From: Pseudomonadota bacterium
GTDB lineage: Bacteria; Pseudomonadota; Alphaproteobacteria; Acetobacterales; Acetobacteraceae
Direction: 5' to 3'
Assembly (NCBI GenBank): GCA_018240405.1
Contig: JAFEFW010000002.1
Span: forward strand, 1-63,276
Length of the DNA: 63,276 nucleotides
Each line of letters begins with the position of its first letter. Positions within the stretch are counted from its first letter, which is position 1. Positions 1 to 10,640 of this stretch are shown one piece after another. The notes beneath the pieces are model-generated. The model was not told where the DNA came from, made no database searches, and was given only the letters and a program-made list of their open reading frames with translations. Both the position numbers and the translations under genes were made by a program.

Positions 1-248
1 CCGGCCGATGGATGGTCGCGCCAATGCGGTGGCCGTAGCCTGGCGACGCGACCGCCTTCCTGGTCCACCATCAGCTCGGCGCCGGGCGGCAGGGCGGCGC
101 GCAAAGTCGCCGTCAGCCGCACAAGCTGCGCCGGATCCTGGATGTTGCGTTTGAACAGGATGACGCCGGCCGGTGGCAGCGCCTGGAACAGCGCCGCCTC
201 CTCCGGCCGCAGATCGGGGCCGGCTATGCCGACTATGGCGGCCTTCAT
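1..248 (-). CDS. nagZ: Beta-N-acetylhexosaminidase NagZ, N-terminal part (cut by window edge)
   Basis: Reverse-strand translation from the ATG at 248 begins MKAAIVGIAGPDLRP and reaches VDQEGGRVARLRPP before the window ends, so about 82 codons are visible. The DQEGGRV segment is the hallmark of family 3 glycoside hydrolases of the NagZ type, which remove N-acetylglucosamine from muropeptides during peptidoglycan recycling. In related alphaproteobacteria nagZ follows argS and a SPOR-domain gene on the same strand. Here those two lie at 2.4–5.2 kb in the same orientation, but a plus-strand permease gene separates them from nagZ. No clear ribosome-binding site precedes the ATG. The catalytic half is outside the window. 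Confidence 0.85.
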   Translation of the reverse strand, partial: MKAAIVGIAGPDLRPEEAALFQALPPAGVILFKRNIQDPAQLVRLTATLRAALPPGAELMVDQEGGRVARLRPPHWRDHPSA

Positions 249-516
249 GGCAGCGGCACGTGCTGGGGGGATGAGCAGCTCACCCGGTGTGTGTAGCCCG
301 CGGCGCGAGTGCGCACCAGAACCGCCATCAGGCGCCGGCGGACGCGCCGCACCACTGCCAGCGGTAGCACGAATGGGATGGTGAGAGCAGCCGCGGGACC
401 GCGTGGACGAGACGTGGGCCGGCAAGGTCGCTACAGCCATTGGCGGCGCTATGCCGCGCATGCAGCCGTCGCGGCCAAATGGGATGACCGCGCGACCGGT
501 TGCAGAGCACACAGCC

Positions 517-2331
517 ATGTTGAGCAGCACGGTTATCACCTACGCGATCATCGCTACGATGGTGGTGCTGTTCGTCACCAACGTGGTGCCGACCGCGGTC
601 ACTGCCCTGCTGGCCGCACTCTCGCTCTACGCGACAGGCGTGCTGACCTTGGACCAGGCGCTGAGCGGCTTTGGCGACCGGACCGTGCTGTTCATTGCCT
701 CACTGCTGGTGGTCAGTGCGAGCCTGGATGCAACGGGAGTTACAGCGTGGACTGGTCAGGTGCTGGTCGAGCGGGCGGGCAACAGCCAGAAGCGGCTGGT
801 CGCGCTGACTGCGCTGCTGGCCGCCGGTTTCGCCGCCCTGATCGGGGTCAGCGGCGCCGTCGCTGCGCTGATGCCGCTGGTCATCCTGATCGGGCTGCGG
901 CTACGCCGCTCACCGTCGACCCTGCTGATGCCGATGCTATTCGCGGCACATGCTGGATCAATGCTGGTCCTGACGGGTAGCGCGGTAAACCTGATCGTCT
1001 CCAACGCCGCGGCCCGCCTGGGTCAGCCGCCGTTCAGCTTCTTCTCGCTGAGCCTCATCGGCGTCGTTCTGGTGGCTGGCGCGATCGGCATTGTCGTCTA
1101 TCTGGGCAGCGCCCTGGTGCCGGTACGCAGCGGACGGACCATCGCCGACGACCTCAGCCGCCACTCGGCGACGCTGACGGAGCAATACAACCTGTTCGAC
1201 GGGTTGTTCCGGCTGACAGTCACAGCGGACACGGCCTGTCTGGGCAAAGCCGAGACGGAGACCGGCCTCGATGCGTATCCGGAGCTTGGGCTGGTCGCGA
1301 TTCAGGGCCCCGAGACCCACTTTCCGCGCCGGGAGACGCTGTTGGCGCTTGGCGACGTGCTGTTGGTTCGGGGCGCCGTGGACGATGTCCGTCGCTTCGC
1401 CGACGAACAGCGGTTTGCGCTGCGAGAAACCGACACCGCCGGCGATCTCCGCGGCGCGTTGTTCAACGCCACGTCAGGCCTGGCCGAGGTCGTGATTCCG
1501 CCACGGTCAGGCCTGATCGGGCAACGCATGTTTCCCGGCATGATCACGCCCAGCGGCGACTTGATGGTGATGGCAATCCAGCGGCGGGGCGAGACGCTGC
1601 GCTTTGGCGAAACCGAGATTGCCGCGGGCGATACGTTGCTGCTGCGCGGCAACTGGCGCGCGTTGGACGAGCACTTACAGGATCCGGACGTGCTGGTGGT
1701 CGACAACCCGGACCTGGTGCGGCGGCAGGCCGTGCCGATGGGTGCCGGCTCGAAGCGGGCAGTGTTTGTGCTGGTCGCGCTGGTGCTGATGCTCGCCTCC
1801 GGCCTGGTTCCGCCGGTGTTCGCCGGGTTGCTCTGCGCCAGCGCCGTCGTGCTGTTGGGCGTACTACGGATCGACCAGGCCTATCGCGCGGTGAACTGGA
1901 CCGCGATCATCATGATCGCCTCGCTGATGCCGCTGTCGACGGCAATGTATGAGACCGGCGCCGCCAGCCGCATAGCCGATATCCTGGTCAGCCTGTGCGG
2001 CAGCCGCAGCATCTATGCGCTACTGGCGGCCTTGTTCCTGCTAACAGCGATCATGGGCCAGGTGTTGAGCAGCGCTGCTACCGCATTGATCATGATCCCG
2101 GTGGCGACGGCAGCGGCGACCGAGATCGGTGTGTCCTCCCGCACCGCTCTGGTCACTGTTGCCGTTGCCGCGGCGGCTTCCTTCATGACGCCGATTGCGT
2201 CAGGGGCGAATCTGATCGTGCAGGGGCCAGGTGGTTATCGGTTCGGCGACTACTGGCGGCTGGGGCTGCCGTTGATGCTGTGGTTCTTCGTCGTCGGCAC
2301 GTTCCTGGTGCCGCTGGTATGGAGGCCATAG
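517..2331 (+). CDS. SLC13-type permease with central TrkA-C (RCK_C) domains
   Basis: A protein of about 604 residues if translation starts at the ATG at 517, where a hydrophobic helix begins at once (MLSSTVITYAIIATMVV). The reading frame is open back to 403, but that stretch is not membrane-like. The layout is a hydrophobic N-terminal half, a soluble centre with two RCK_C-like repeats (around residues 230–310 and 330–410, with segments such as GDVLLVRGAVDDV and AAGDTLLLRGNW), and a second hydrophobic half. This is the architecture of DASS/SLC13 family sodium- or proton-coupled anion transporters; the substrate (sulfate, dicarboxylate or other) cannot be read from sequence. The gene lies alone on the plus strand between nagZ and the SPOR/argS pair, which suggests insertion into an older operon. 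Confidence 0.85.
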   Translation: MLSSTVITYAIIATMVVLFVTNVVPTAVTALLAALSLYATGVLTLDQALSGFGDRTVLFIASLLVVSASLDATGVTAWTGQVLVERAGNSQKRLVALTALLAAGFAALIGVSGAVAALMPLVILIGLRLRRSPSTLLMPMLFAAHAGSMLVLTGSAVNLIVSNAAARLGQPPFSFFSLSLIGVVLVAGAIGIVVYLGSALVPVRSGRTIADDLSRHSATLTEQYNLFDGLFRLTVTADTACLGKAETETGLDAYPELGLVAIQGPETHFPRRETLLALGDVLLVRGAVDDVRRFADEQRFALRETDTAGDLRGALFNATSGLAEVVIPPRSGLIGQRMFPGMITPSGDLMVMAIQRRGETLRFGETEIAAGDTLLLRGNWRALDEHLQDPDVLVVDNPDLVRRQAVPMGAGSKRAVFVLVALVLMLASGLVPPVFAGLLCASAVVLLGVLRIDQAYRAVNWTAIIMIASLMPLSTAMYETGAASRIADILVSLCGSRSIYALLAALFLLTAIMGQVLSSAATALIMIPVATAAATEIGVSSRTALVTVAVAAAASFMTPIASGANLIVQGPGGYRFGDYWRLGLPLMLWFFVVGTFLVPLVWRP

Positions 2332-2342
2332 CGGACACCTCC

Positions 2343-2364
2343 GGGTCGCCGGTGCCGGCGACCC
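2343..2364. terminator. Hairpin between convergent genes
   Basis: A 10-bp perfect inverted repeat, GGGTCGCCGG then TG then CCGGCGACCC, lies 12 bp after the permease stop and 32 bp before the end of the convergent SPOR gene. There is no T-tract, so if it ends transcription it does so as a bidirectional or factor-assisted hairpin. Confidence 0.45.
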
Positions 2365-2395
2365 GCCGCGAGCGGTGTGCAGGAGTCTGTTGGAT

Positions 2396-3322
2396 TTAGA
2401 AGTCAGCGACAGAGCAGCCGTTCCCCTTCGTCCGGACCTTCTCGCAGAAGCTGCGCGCCTGGCCGACGTCGGTGAAACCGGCGGCGCGCAGGCGCCAGAA
2501 GGTGCGGCCGTCGCGCTCCGCCTTGACGATTGTTGGCTGCCGGCCGCCGAAAATATCAGGCATCTGCTTCTGCAGCTTCTGCCACTCCTCCTTCGCTGCC
2601 TGCTCGCTGCTGAGGGCGGCAAGCTGGACAGTGGCGCCATGACCGGACGCCGGTTTCGCCGCTGAGGCGGCAGTTGCCGGAGCAGTCGGCGTTGTCGCGG
2701 CCGGTTGGGCAGCGCTTGCCGTTACTGTCGGCTTTGCCGTTGCGGCGTCCTTGGTGGCGGCTGTGGCCTGCGCTGCGGTGCCGGTCGTCGGCGCTGGCTT
2801 ATTCGGGGCCGGCAAGTCCTTGGCGACAACAGCTGGCTTCGCGGCCGGCGCGGCTGGCTTGGCTGGCGCCGCCGGTTCGGTGGTGACCGCAGCCGACTTG
2901 GCTGCGTTCGGCGCCGGCGTCGGGACAGCAGGCGCCTGCACCACCGGGGCCGGCTTCGGCTTCGGCAGCGCTTGCAGGCCGTTCGGGTTCGGCGTTTCGG
3001 CCGGCGGCGCAAGCTTGGCGTTGGCGGTGTCGGAGCCGCCGGAGAAGACCTCGCTGTCTGCCGCGTCGATCTTCAATCCACCCGGGTTTTCCGGTTTGAC
3101 ACGGATCGGGCGCGGATCCGGCTCGATCACCGGCACCGGGCCGCCGCGGTGGCTTGTCAGCGTTGACGCTGTGACCATGGCGATCAGCAGTCCGCCGAGG
3201 CCGCCGGCATAGAGCAGCAGGCGCTTGCTATCGGGACTGAGCGGCGTGCGCGCAGCGCGTCCGTAACGGCCCGCGCGCCGGCCCGTGTAGCCAGGATTCG
3301 GGATGCTGATATCGTCGGACAC
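2396..3322 (-). CDS. SPOR-domain membrane protein
   Basis: About 308 residues from a GTG at 3322 (VSDDISIPNPGY); an in-frame GTG at 3358 would add 12 residues. A short basic N-terminus precedes one membrane helix (RLLLYAGGLGGLLIAMV, about residues 34–54), then a long low-complexity periplasmic linker rich in Ala, Pro, Lys and Thr, and a C-terminal SPOR domain of about 75 residues (from VQLAALSSEQ to GNGCSVADF). SPOR domains bind denuded septal peptidoglycan glycan strands, so a role in division or septal wall remodelling is likely. The gene follows argS after about 44 bp in the same direction, the usual arrangement in this group. Confidence 0.85.
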   Translation of the reverse strand: MSDDISIPNPGYTGRRAGRYGRAARTPLSPDSKRLLLYAGGLGGLLIAMVTASTLTSHRGGPVPVIEPDPRPIRVKPENPGGLKIDAADSEVFSGGSDTANAKLAPPAETPNPNGLQALPKPKPAPVVQAPAVPTPAPNAAKSAAVTTEPAAPAKPAAPAAKPAVVAKDLPAPNKPAPTTGTAAQATAATKDAATAKPTVTASAAQPAATTPTAPATAASAAKPASGHGATVQLAALSSEQAAKEEWQKLQKQMPDIFGGRQPTIVKAERDGRTFWRLRAAGFTDVGQARSFCEKVRTKGNGCSVADF

Positions 3323-3366
3323 TGCTCTGCTCACTCCGCTGGCTGCCTCCAGCGGCACGGCGGAGG

Positions 3367-5157
3367 TCAGCGCATTTCTTCGACGGGCTCGACCCCCATC
3401 ACGGCAAGTCCGGAGCGGATAACGATCGCCGTCGCGGCGACGAGGGCAAGCCTCGCCCGCGTCTCCACGGGGTTGTCAGTCTGGAGGAATCGAAGCGTCG
3501 TATCGTCCCGGCCTCGGTTCCACAGCATATGAAAGTCGGCCGCCAAGTCATAGAGAAAAAATGCGATTCGATGTGGCTCTTTTGCGGAAGCGGCACTTTG
3601 GACGGTGCGCGGCCATGACGCCAGGCGCTTGATCACGGCAAGTTCCGCGTCGTCCGTCAGGCCATCGAGTGGGACGTCCGCCAGCGCGCTATGAGTCAGT
3701 GCCTCCGGCCCAAACATTTCGGTTGCGGCACGCAGGACAGAGCGGCAGCGGGCGTGGGCATACTGGACGTAGAAGGCCGGATTGTCCCGCGTCGTCGCCA
3801 GCACCTGATCGAGGTCGAACTCCATCTGTGCGTCGGCCTTGCGGGTCAGCATGGTGAAGCGGACTGCGTCGCGGCCAACTTCCTCCAGCAGGTCGCGCAG
3901 CGTGACATAGCTGCCGGCGCGCTTCGACATGCGCACCGGCTGGCCGCCGCGGACAATATGGACGATCTGGCACAGCACCGCCTCGAAGCTGACCTGATCG
4001 CCGGAGACAGCGCGGACCGCGGCGCGCATGCGGGCGACGTAGCCGCCATGATCGGCGCCCAGCACATCGATCAGTTGTTGATAGCCACGGCCGATCTTGT
4101 CGGCGTGGTAGGCTATGTCGTTGGCGAAATACGTGTTGCTGCCGTCGGATTTGCGCAGCGGCCGGTCAACGTCGTCGCCGAACTGCGTGGAGCGGAAAAG
4201 CGTCTGCGGCCGTGGCTCCCAGTCATCCGGCGTCTTGCCCTTCGGCGGCTCGAGAACGCCTTCGTAGATCAGGCCGTATTCGATCAGCCGGTCGATCATG
4301 GCATCGGCGGCGCCGGAGGTGACCAGGGCGCGTTCGGAGCTGAACACGTCGAACCGCACGCCAAGAAGGCGGAGGTCTTCCTGGACCTCGGTCATCATCG
4401 CGTCGATGGTGAAGGTTCGCACCGTGTCGATCCAGCGTTCCGGCGCGGCGATGCCGAGGTCTTCGGTGGCGAGGGCGGCGCCATGGTCGCCGGCCAGGGC
4501 CTCACCGACCGGGACCAGATACTCGCCGCGGTATTGCAGGCCGCCAGGCACTTCGTTGCCAAACTCCTCCTCGGTCAGCGGCGAGCCGATGGCCTGCAGG
4601 TAGCGCCAGTAGGCGGCCCAGGCGAGGGCGGTAACCTGCGCGCCGGCGTCATTGATGTAGTATTCCTTGGTGACGTCGTAGCCGGCTTTGATCAGCAGGT
4701 TCGCCAGCGCGTCGCCGACCACGGCGCCGCGGCAATGGCCGATATGCATGGGTCCAGTCGGGTTGGCCGAGACATACTCGACGTTGACCTTCACCCCGGC
4801 GCCGATGCTGGCGTCGCCGTAGGCTTCCTGCCGCATCAGGATGACGGGCAGCAGCGCTCGGAACGCATTGGGCTTCAGGCGCAGGTTGACGAAGCCTGGG
4901 CCGGCGGCTTCCGCCGCAGCGATGTCGGGGACGGCGGCCAGCTTTGCGACAAGCCCGGCGGCGATCTTCGCCGGAGGCTGCTTCGCGGCCTTGGCCGAGA
5001 CCATGGCGGCGTTGGTGGCCATATCGCCGTGCGCCGGATCGCGCGTAGGGGTGACCTCGACGCGCGCAGCGATCTCCGCCGGCAGGTCCGGGACGAGGTC
5101 AGTCAGGGCGGCGAGGACGGTTTCGCGCAGGCGGGCAAAGAGGTCGGCGTTGCTCAT
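3367..5157 (-). CDS. argS: Arginyl-tRNA synthetase
   Basis: A full-length class I synthetase of 596 residues that charges tRNA-Arg. The HIGH signature appears as PTGPMHIGHCRGAVVGDAL near residue 140. A KMSKS-like loop appears as RMSKRAGSYVTLRDL. The N-terminal additional domain typical of ArgRS (residues 1–100) and the C-terminal DALR anticodon-binding domain (NPAFYVQYAHARCRSVL onward) are both present, and the protein ends in the usual hydrophobic tail GVEPVEEMR. It starts at an ATG 84 bp from the divergent antitoxin gene and is followed by the SPOR gene. Confidence 0.97.
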   Translation of the reverse strand: MSNADLFARLRETVLAALTDLVPDLPAEIAARVEVTPTRDPAHGDMATNAAMVSAKAAKQPPAKIAAGLVAKLAAVPDIAAAEAAGPGFVNLRLKPNAFRALLPVILMRQEAYGDASIGAGVKVNVEYVSANPTGPMHIGHCRGAVVGDALANLLIKAGYDVTKEYYINDAGAQVTALAWAAYWRYLQAIGSPLTEEEFGNEVPGGLQYRGEYLVPVGEALAGDHGAALATEDLGIAAPERWIDTVRTFTIDAMMTEVQEDLRLLGVRFDVFSSERALVTSGAADAMIDRLIEYGLIYEGVLEPPKGKTPDDWEPRPQTLFRSTQFGDDVDRPLRKSDGSNTYFANDIAYHADKIGRGYQQLIDVLGADHGGYVARMRAAVRAVSGDQVSFEAVLCQIVHIVRGGQPVRMSKRAGSYVTLRDLLEEVGRDAVRFTMLTRKADAQMEFDLDQVLATTRDNPAFYVQYAHARCRSVLRAATEMFGPEALTHSALADVPLDGLTDDAELAVIKRLASWPRTVQSAASAKEPHRIAFFLYDLAADFHMLWNRGRDDTTLRFLQTDNPVETRARLALVAATAIVIRSGLAVMGVEPVEEMR

Positions 5158-5241
5158 GCGCGGCGTGTTAGCGCGGAACAGGGTACGGGGTCGATGTCGA
5201 AGCTGTGGACCAACGTGGCGGCACTGTGGTACTGTGACGTC

Positions 5242-5478
5242 ATGCCCAATATCACAGTCACCGTGGATGAGGACACCTACCGGAACGCACGGGTTGCCGC
5301 GGCGTCAAAGGGAACGTCCGTGTCAGCGCTGGTACGCCAGTATCTGACCGAACTTGGTGCGGGAGAGAGTGAGTTCGAACGGTTGAAGCGGCTTGAGAAG
5401 GAGATGGCGGCGAAGGTCAAGAGTTTTTCGGCTTCGGACCGGCTGTCACGTGATGAGATCCATCGCCGCAACAGATGA
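5242..5478 (+). CDS. VapB-like ribbon-helix-helix antitoxin
   Basis: A 78-residue protein, MPNITVTVDEDTYRNARVAA at the N-terminus. The short beta strand followed by two helices (through SALVRQYLTEL) is a ribbon-helix-helix DNA-binding fold, and the charged tail (ERLKRLEKEMAAKVKSFSASDRLSRDE) is of the kind that wraps a PIN toxin. Its stop overlaps the start of the following PIN-domain gene by 4 bp, which indicates translational coupling. By analogy with VapBC modules it should repress its own promoter in the 84-bp gap shared with argS and neutralise the toxin. Confidence 0.85.
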   Translation: MPNITVTVDEDTYRNARVAAASKGTSVSALVRQYLTELGAGESEFERLKRLEKEMAAKVKSFSASDRLSRDEIHRRNR

Positions 5479-5891
5479 CGCCGGTCCGGTTTCTCGATAC
5501 CAACATCCTGCTCTACCGGATCAGCCGAGATCCAGCGGAGATAACGAAGCGGCAACGTGCGACCGACCTGCTTGAGCACGATGATAACGCTTTGTCTGCC
5601 CAAGTCTTGGCCGAGTTCTATGCTCAGGCAACACGCCAGTCGCGGCCCGATGCGCTATCGCACGAGACAGCCGCCACTCTGATCAAGGCATGGGCCCGGT
5701 TTCCGGTGCAACCGGTCTCGTTGGCGATTGTCATGGAAGGCATTCGCATCCGAGGTGCCTACGGCTTCTCCTACTGGGATTCAGCGATCATTGCCGCAGC
5801 CATCGCGATCGGCTGTAGCGAACTCTGCACCGAGGATCTGAGCCACGGCCGTGAAATCGAGGGTCTGCGGATCGTCAATCCGTTCCTGTAA
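5475..5891 (+). CDS. VapC-like PIN-domain toxin
   Basis: A complete 138-residue PIN-domain protein. The acidic residues expected for the Mg2+ site are all visible: FLDTNILLY near the N-terminus, LAEFYAQA in the middle, YWDSAIIAAA, and TEDLSHGREIEGLRIVNPF at the C-terminus. VapC proteins are ribonucleases that usually cleave tRNA or rRNA. It overlaps the antitoxin gene by 4 bp. No frameshift or missing acidic residue is evident, so this pair looks functional, unlike the second pair at 59.9–60.6 kb. Confidence 0.88.
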   Translation: MTPVRFLDTNILLYRISRDPAEITKRQRATDLLEHDDNALSAQVLAEFYAQATRQSRPDALSHETAATLIKAWARFPVQPVSLAIVMEGIRIRGAYGFSYWDSAIIAAAIAIGCSELCTEDLSHGREIEGLRIVNPFL

Positions 5892-5950
5892 AGGCACACT
5901 ACCCTGCGCAACTGGCTTCGGCCCTGGCGGCACCACGACGCTTCTCTTGT

Positions 5951-6451
5951 TTAGTCTTCGCAATAAACCGTGAAGCTCGTCAGAGTGTCTGGGCCGAAGG
6001 TGTCTCTGATTGGCCTATCCTTCGTGTCGTGCCCGCGCGTCATCAGCATGCGGCTGAGACGTCGCTCGTTGTTGAATAGATCTAACTTGCGCCATGCTGT
6101 CTCCAGCGGTTTGTCTGTCTCACGGTAGCGGCTGTCGAGCCGATACATTAGCACGTCGGAGGGCAGGTCCTGTACGAGATACTGGTGCGCAGGCGAGGGA
6201 ACCGGGTTGGGCTGACGCTGTCGTAGACGATGTCATGGCGGTGAAGCGGGTCAGTTCGGCGGGCGCGACAACCCTGGCGCGGAAATTGCCGAAACTGTCG
6301 AAGTCGGTCGACGCCGGACGTGTCGGCGCACTGTTGATTTAATCCTGTGCAGCAACATCGCCGCCCGGCAGTGATGCACGTTGATCGTCAACACCAGCGG
6401 CGTCGGCCGCCGGCATTCATGCACCATATCGTAGCCGACGCGGATTTTCAT
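5951..6451 (-). pseudogene. Collapsed transglutaminase-like family gene
   Basis: Reverse-strand translation from the ATG at 6451 gives MKIRVGYDMVHECRRPTPLV then NVHHCRA, the N-terminus of the bacterial transglutaminase-like family. After a frame change comes TDFDSFGNFRARVVAPAEL, then another frame gives DIVYDSVSP, and a third gives DLPSDVLMYRLDSRYRETD. All are recognisable consecutive pieces of that family's N-terminal region. The text then jumps to NNERRLSRMLMTRGHD and TFGPDTLTSFTVYCED, which resembles the family's extreme C-terminus. The central core that would carry the catalytic Cys-His-Asp triad is absent. So the locus has at least three frameshifts plus a large internal deletion. Family assignment is from memory of conserved patterns. 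Confidence 0.75.
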
Positions 6452-6601
6452 GCTGCGCCTCACGATCGAGTGGGCGGCAGTATGAGGGACGGACGCCAGA
6501 ACGCCGCCCGGGCGCAGGCAAATTTGCGCACAGGACCGCCACCCCTGCATGACAAGTTGCCATACAGGCGTGGCGCAGCCGGCACGTAGCGGCCGGCAAG
6601 T

Positions 6602-8783
<2,182 letters not shown>

Positions 8784-9560
8784 ATGTCATCATCGCACCG
8801 TATCGACTATGAGGTGAAGGATCGCATCGCGGTCATCGCCATGAACCGCCGGCCGGTGAACGCGATCGACCATCCGATGATCGACGCCATCCACGCCGCG
8901 CTGCGCCAGGCGGATGCGGACCGGGAGGTGCGGGCTGTCATCCTGACCAGCGCGCTGCCCGGGATGTTCTGCGGTGGCATGGACCTGAAGATGGCGGCAC
9001 AGGGGACGGCACTGGACATGCGTGCGTTCCTCTACAAGTTCTATGTTGAAACGATGAATCTCCAGTACGTCATGGCTAAGCCCACGATCGTTGCCATCAA
9101 CGGGCCGGCCCGTGGCGCCGGCATGACGCTGGGCATTACCTCCGACATTATCATCGCCGCCGACGACATCGACCTAGGTTATCCTGAGATCGATGTCGGC
9201 GTGATCCCGGCAATCCATTACGTGCACCTGCCGCGGCAGATCAGCCGCCACAAGGCGTTCGAACTTCTTTTCGGTGGCAACCCGATCAGCGCCCAGGAAG
9301 CCGTCTCGCTCGGTCTCATCAACAAGGCGGTGCCGCGTGCGACGCTGATGGACGAAGCGCTTGCCATGGCCAACTTGTTCGCTGCCAAGTCGCCTACGAT
9401 CATGGCGCTGGGCCGGCAATCTTTCATGCGCGCCAATGATATGGACTACAGGCGGAACGTCGAAAACCAGATCGAGACCTTGTGCAACATCTTCAGCACG
9501 CCGGACGGGCAGGAAGGTCTGAAGGCGTTCGTGGAGAAGCGGAAGCCACGCTGGTCGTAA
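8784..9560 (+). CDS. Enoyl-CoA hydratase/isomerase family protein
   Basis: 258 residues from the ATG at 8784, chosen because AGGAG lies 6 bp upstream; an in-frame ATG at 8763 is less well placed. The crotonase fold is shown by the oxyanion-hole segment MFCGGMDLKMA, the second glycine loop INGPARGAGMTLG, and the acidic residue in LGYPEIDVGVIPA at a catalytic glutamate position. The family hydrates or isomerises enoyl-CoA esters in beta-oxidation and related pathways; the exact substrate is not readable. The gene stands alone, divergent from groEL. Confidence 0.88.
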   Translation: MSSSHRIDYEVKDRIAVIAMNRRPVNAIDHPMIDAIHAALRQADADREVRAVILTSALPGMFCGGMDLKMAAQGTALDMRAFLYKFYVETMNLQYVMAKPTIVAINGPARGAGMTLGITSDIIIAADDIDLGYPEIDVGVIPAIHYVHLPRQISRHKAFELLFGGNPISAQEAVSLGLINKAVPRATLMDEALAMANLFAAKSPTIMALGRQSFMRANDMDYRRNVENQIETLCNIFSTPDGQEGLKAFVEKRKPRWS

Positions 9561-9899
9561 GTCCGGCATCGTTCGGCGCTGCCTGGAGCTGGCCTGTGGT
9601 ACGCCGCAACGCGCGTCGTCTGAGCACATCCGGTCTCATGTCGGATCGCCGTAACGGGACAGTCAGGATGACCAGGAACCTTATTGCGCAGCAGTGCGAT
9701 CCGCGGCTCATCGCCGATGCAGGGTGGGGCGGTGCCGTGCGATAATCTGCGACAAGCCATATAGCCAATTTCAGGCCCCAATATCTCACTGTCACATGAT
9801 CGAGACGATATGAACCGCCATCATTGCAACTGCGTTTATCAGCCAGTCCCACCATCAGGACAGCGCCAGGTTCGGCGTCCATCATTGGAGGAACTGACA
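9561..9899. other. Intergenic region with no gene seen
   Basis: About 340 bp between the enoyl-CoA hydratase and a 25-codon membrane peptide. Short open frames occur on both strands but none has a convincing start or composition. The last 20 bp hold the GGAGG ribosome-binding site of the next small gene. Confidence 0.4.
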
Positions 9900-9977
9900 A
9901 TGGGTCGTGGCATCCTACTCTGGCTACTCGGCGTGCCGATTCCGATCATCATTCTGCTGGCGTTCCTCTGGCATTAA
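9900..9977 (+). CDS. 25-residue single-helix membrane peptide
   Basis: A very short gene, MGRGILLWLLGVPIPIIILL followed by AFLWH and TAA, preceded by a strong GGAGG about 9 bp upstream. Nearly the whole peptide is one hydrophobic helix with a Pro-Ile-Pro kink. Near-identical short peptides of this form (GRGILLWLLG-PIP) recur, from memory, in many alphaproteobacterial genomes with no assigned function. The strong ribosome-binding site and the hydrophobic pattern argue that it is translated. Confidence 0.7.
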   Translation: MGRGILLWLLGVPIPIIILLAFLWH

Positions 9978-10162
9978 CAGGAACGACGTCGTCGTCAGCA
10001 CCTTGAACGTCAGCACAAGCCCTGTCCGCTCGGCTTCGAGATCATTGACAGCGGCTTGAAGATTGGCGCCGGCGAGCACCGGCGTGGTTGTGACGCCTCG
10101 CCGGAACCGGCACGGCGCAGAATCGTTATGCCAGCGTTGAATCACCACAGCGAGTTCAGTCA

Positions 10163-10549
10163 ATGCGATACAGTATGACGTGCCTGATTGCGGTGGCTCT
10201 ATTGGCCGGCTGCGGCACAAAACAGTCCGACCGCGTGGGTGGCGGGGCAGCCGCAGGCGCCGCCACCGGTGCCGGCGTCGGCGCGCTCGGCGGGCCACCA
10301 GGCATGGCGGTCGGAGCTTTGGTTGGAGCCGGCGCCGGCGCTGCGACCGGCGCAGCGACACGTCCCAGTGACGTAAATCTGGGGAAGCCACCGTGGTCGA
10401 ATCCGGAAACACGGGTGCCGACCCCAAACGGGCCGGTTGGACCTGGCTCACGGCGAACGAGCGCCGCCGCCTCTGGCACGACAACCACCGACCAACTCAA
10501 CGACCAGAGCTACCAGGCGTCTCAGCAGGGTAGCAGCATGGCGCGATAG
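10163..10549 (+). CDS. Glycine-zipper lipoprotein
   Basis: 128 residues. The N-terminus MRYSMTCLIAVALLAGC is a lipoprotein signal with lipobox LLAGC, so Cys17 should be lipidated. Residues 26–66 are a glycine-zipper stretch of alternating Gly and Ala (VGGGAAAGAATGAGVGALGG and similar), which usually packs as membrane-associated helices. The tail is polar and probably disordered. The family is seen in envelope-stress and outer-membrane proteins; the specific role is unknown. Confidence 0.75.
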   Translation: MRYSMTCLIAVALLAGCGTKQSDRVGGGAAAGAATGAGVGALGGPPGMAVGALVGAGAGAATGAATRPSDVNLGKPPWSNPETRVPTPNGPVGPGSRRTSAAASGTTTTDQLNDQSYQASQQGSSMAR

Positions 10550-10591
10550 GCAGCCGGAGGCGAGAGTCAGTCTCCTATCGCGCAACGGCAT

Positions 10592-10622
10592 CGACGGCGA
10601 AGGCAGAAGGCTTTCGCCGTCG
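10592..10622. terminator. Hairpin between convergent lipoprotein and P450 genes
   Basis: CGACGGCGAA and TTCGCCGTCG form a 10-bp perfect stem around an 11-base loop, between the lipoprotein stop (10549) and the P450 stop (10641). There is no clear T-run, so it is best read as a shared bidirectional terminator. Confidence 0.55.
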
Positions 10623-10640
10623 ACATCTCGCATCAGGGTA

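Noticed and set aside
5160-5242. Palindromic operator before the first vapB-like gene
   Set aside because: Only short imperfect symmetry was found, unlike the clear repeat before the second antitoxin.
3691-5478. Long plus-strand open frame of 595 codons opposite argS
   Set aside because: It is antisense to an unmistakable argS; its translation has no motif until the last 78 codons, which are the real antitoxin.
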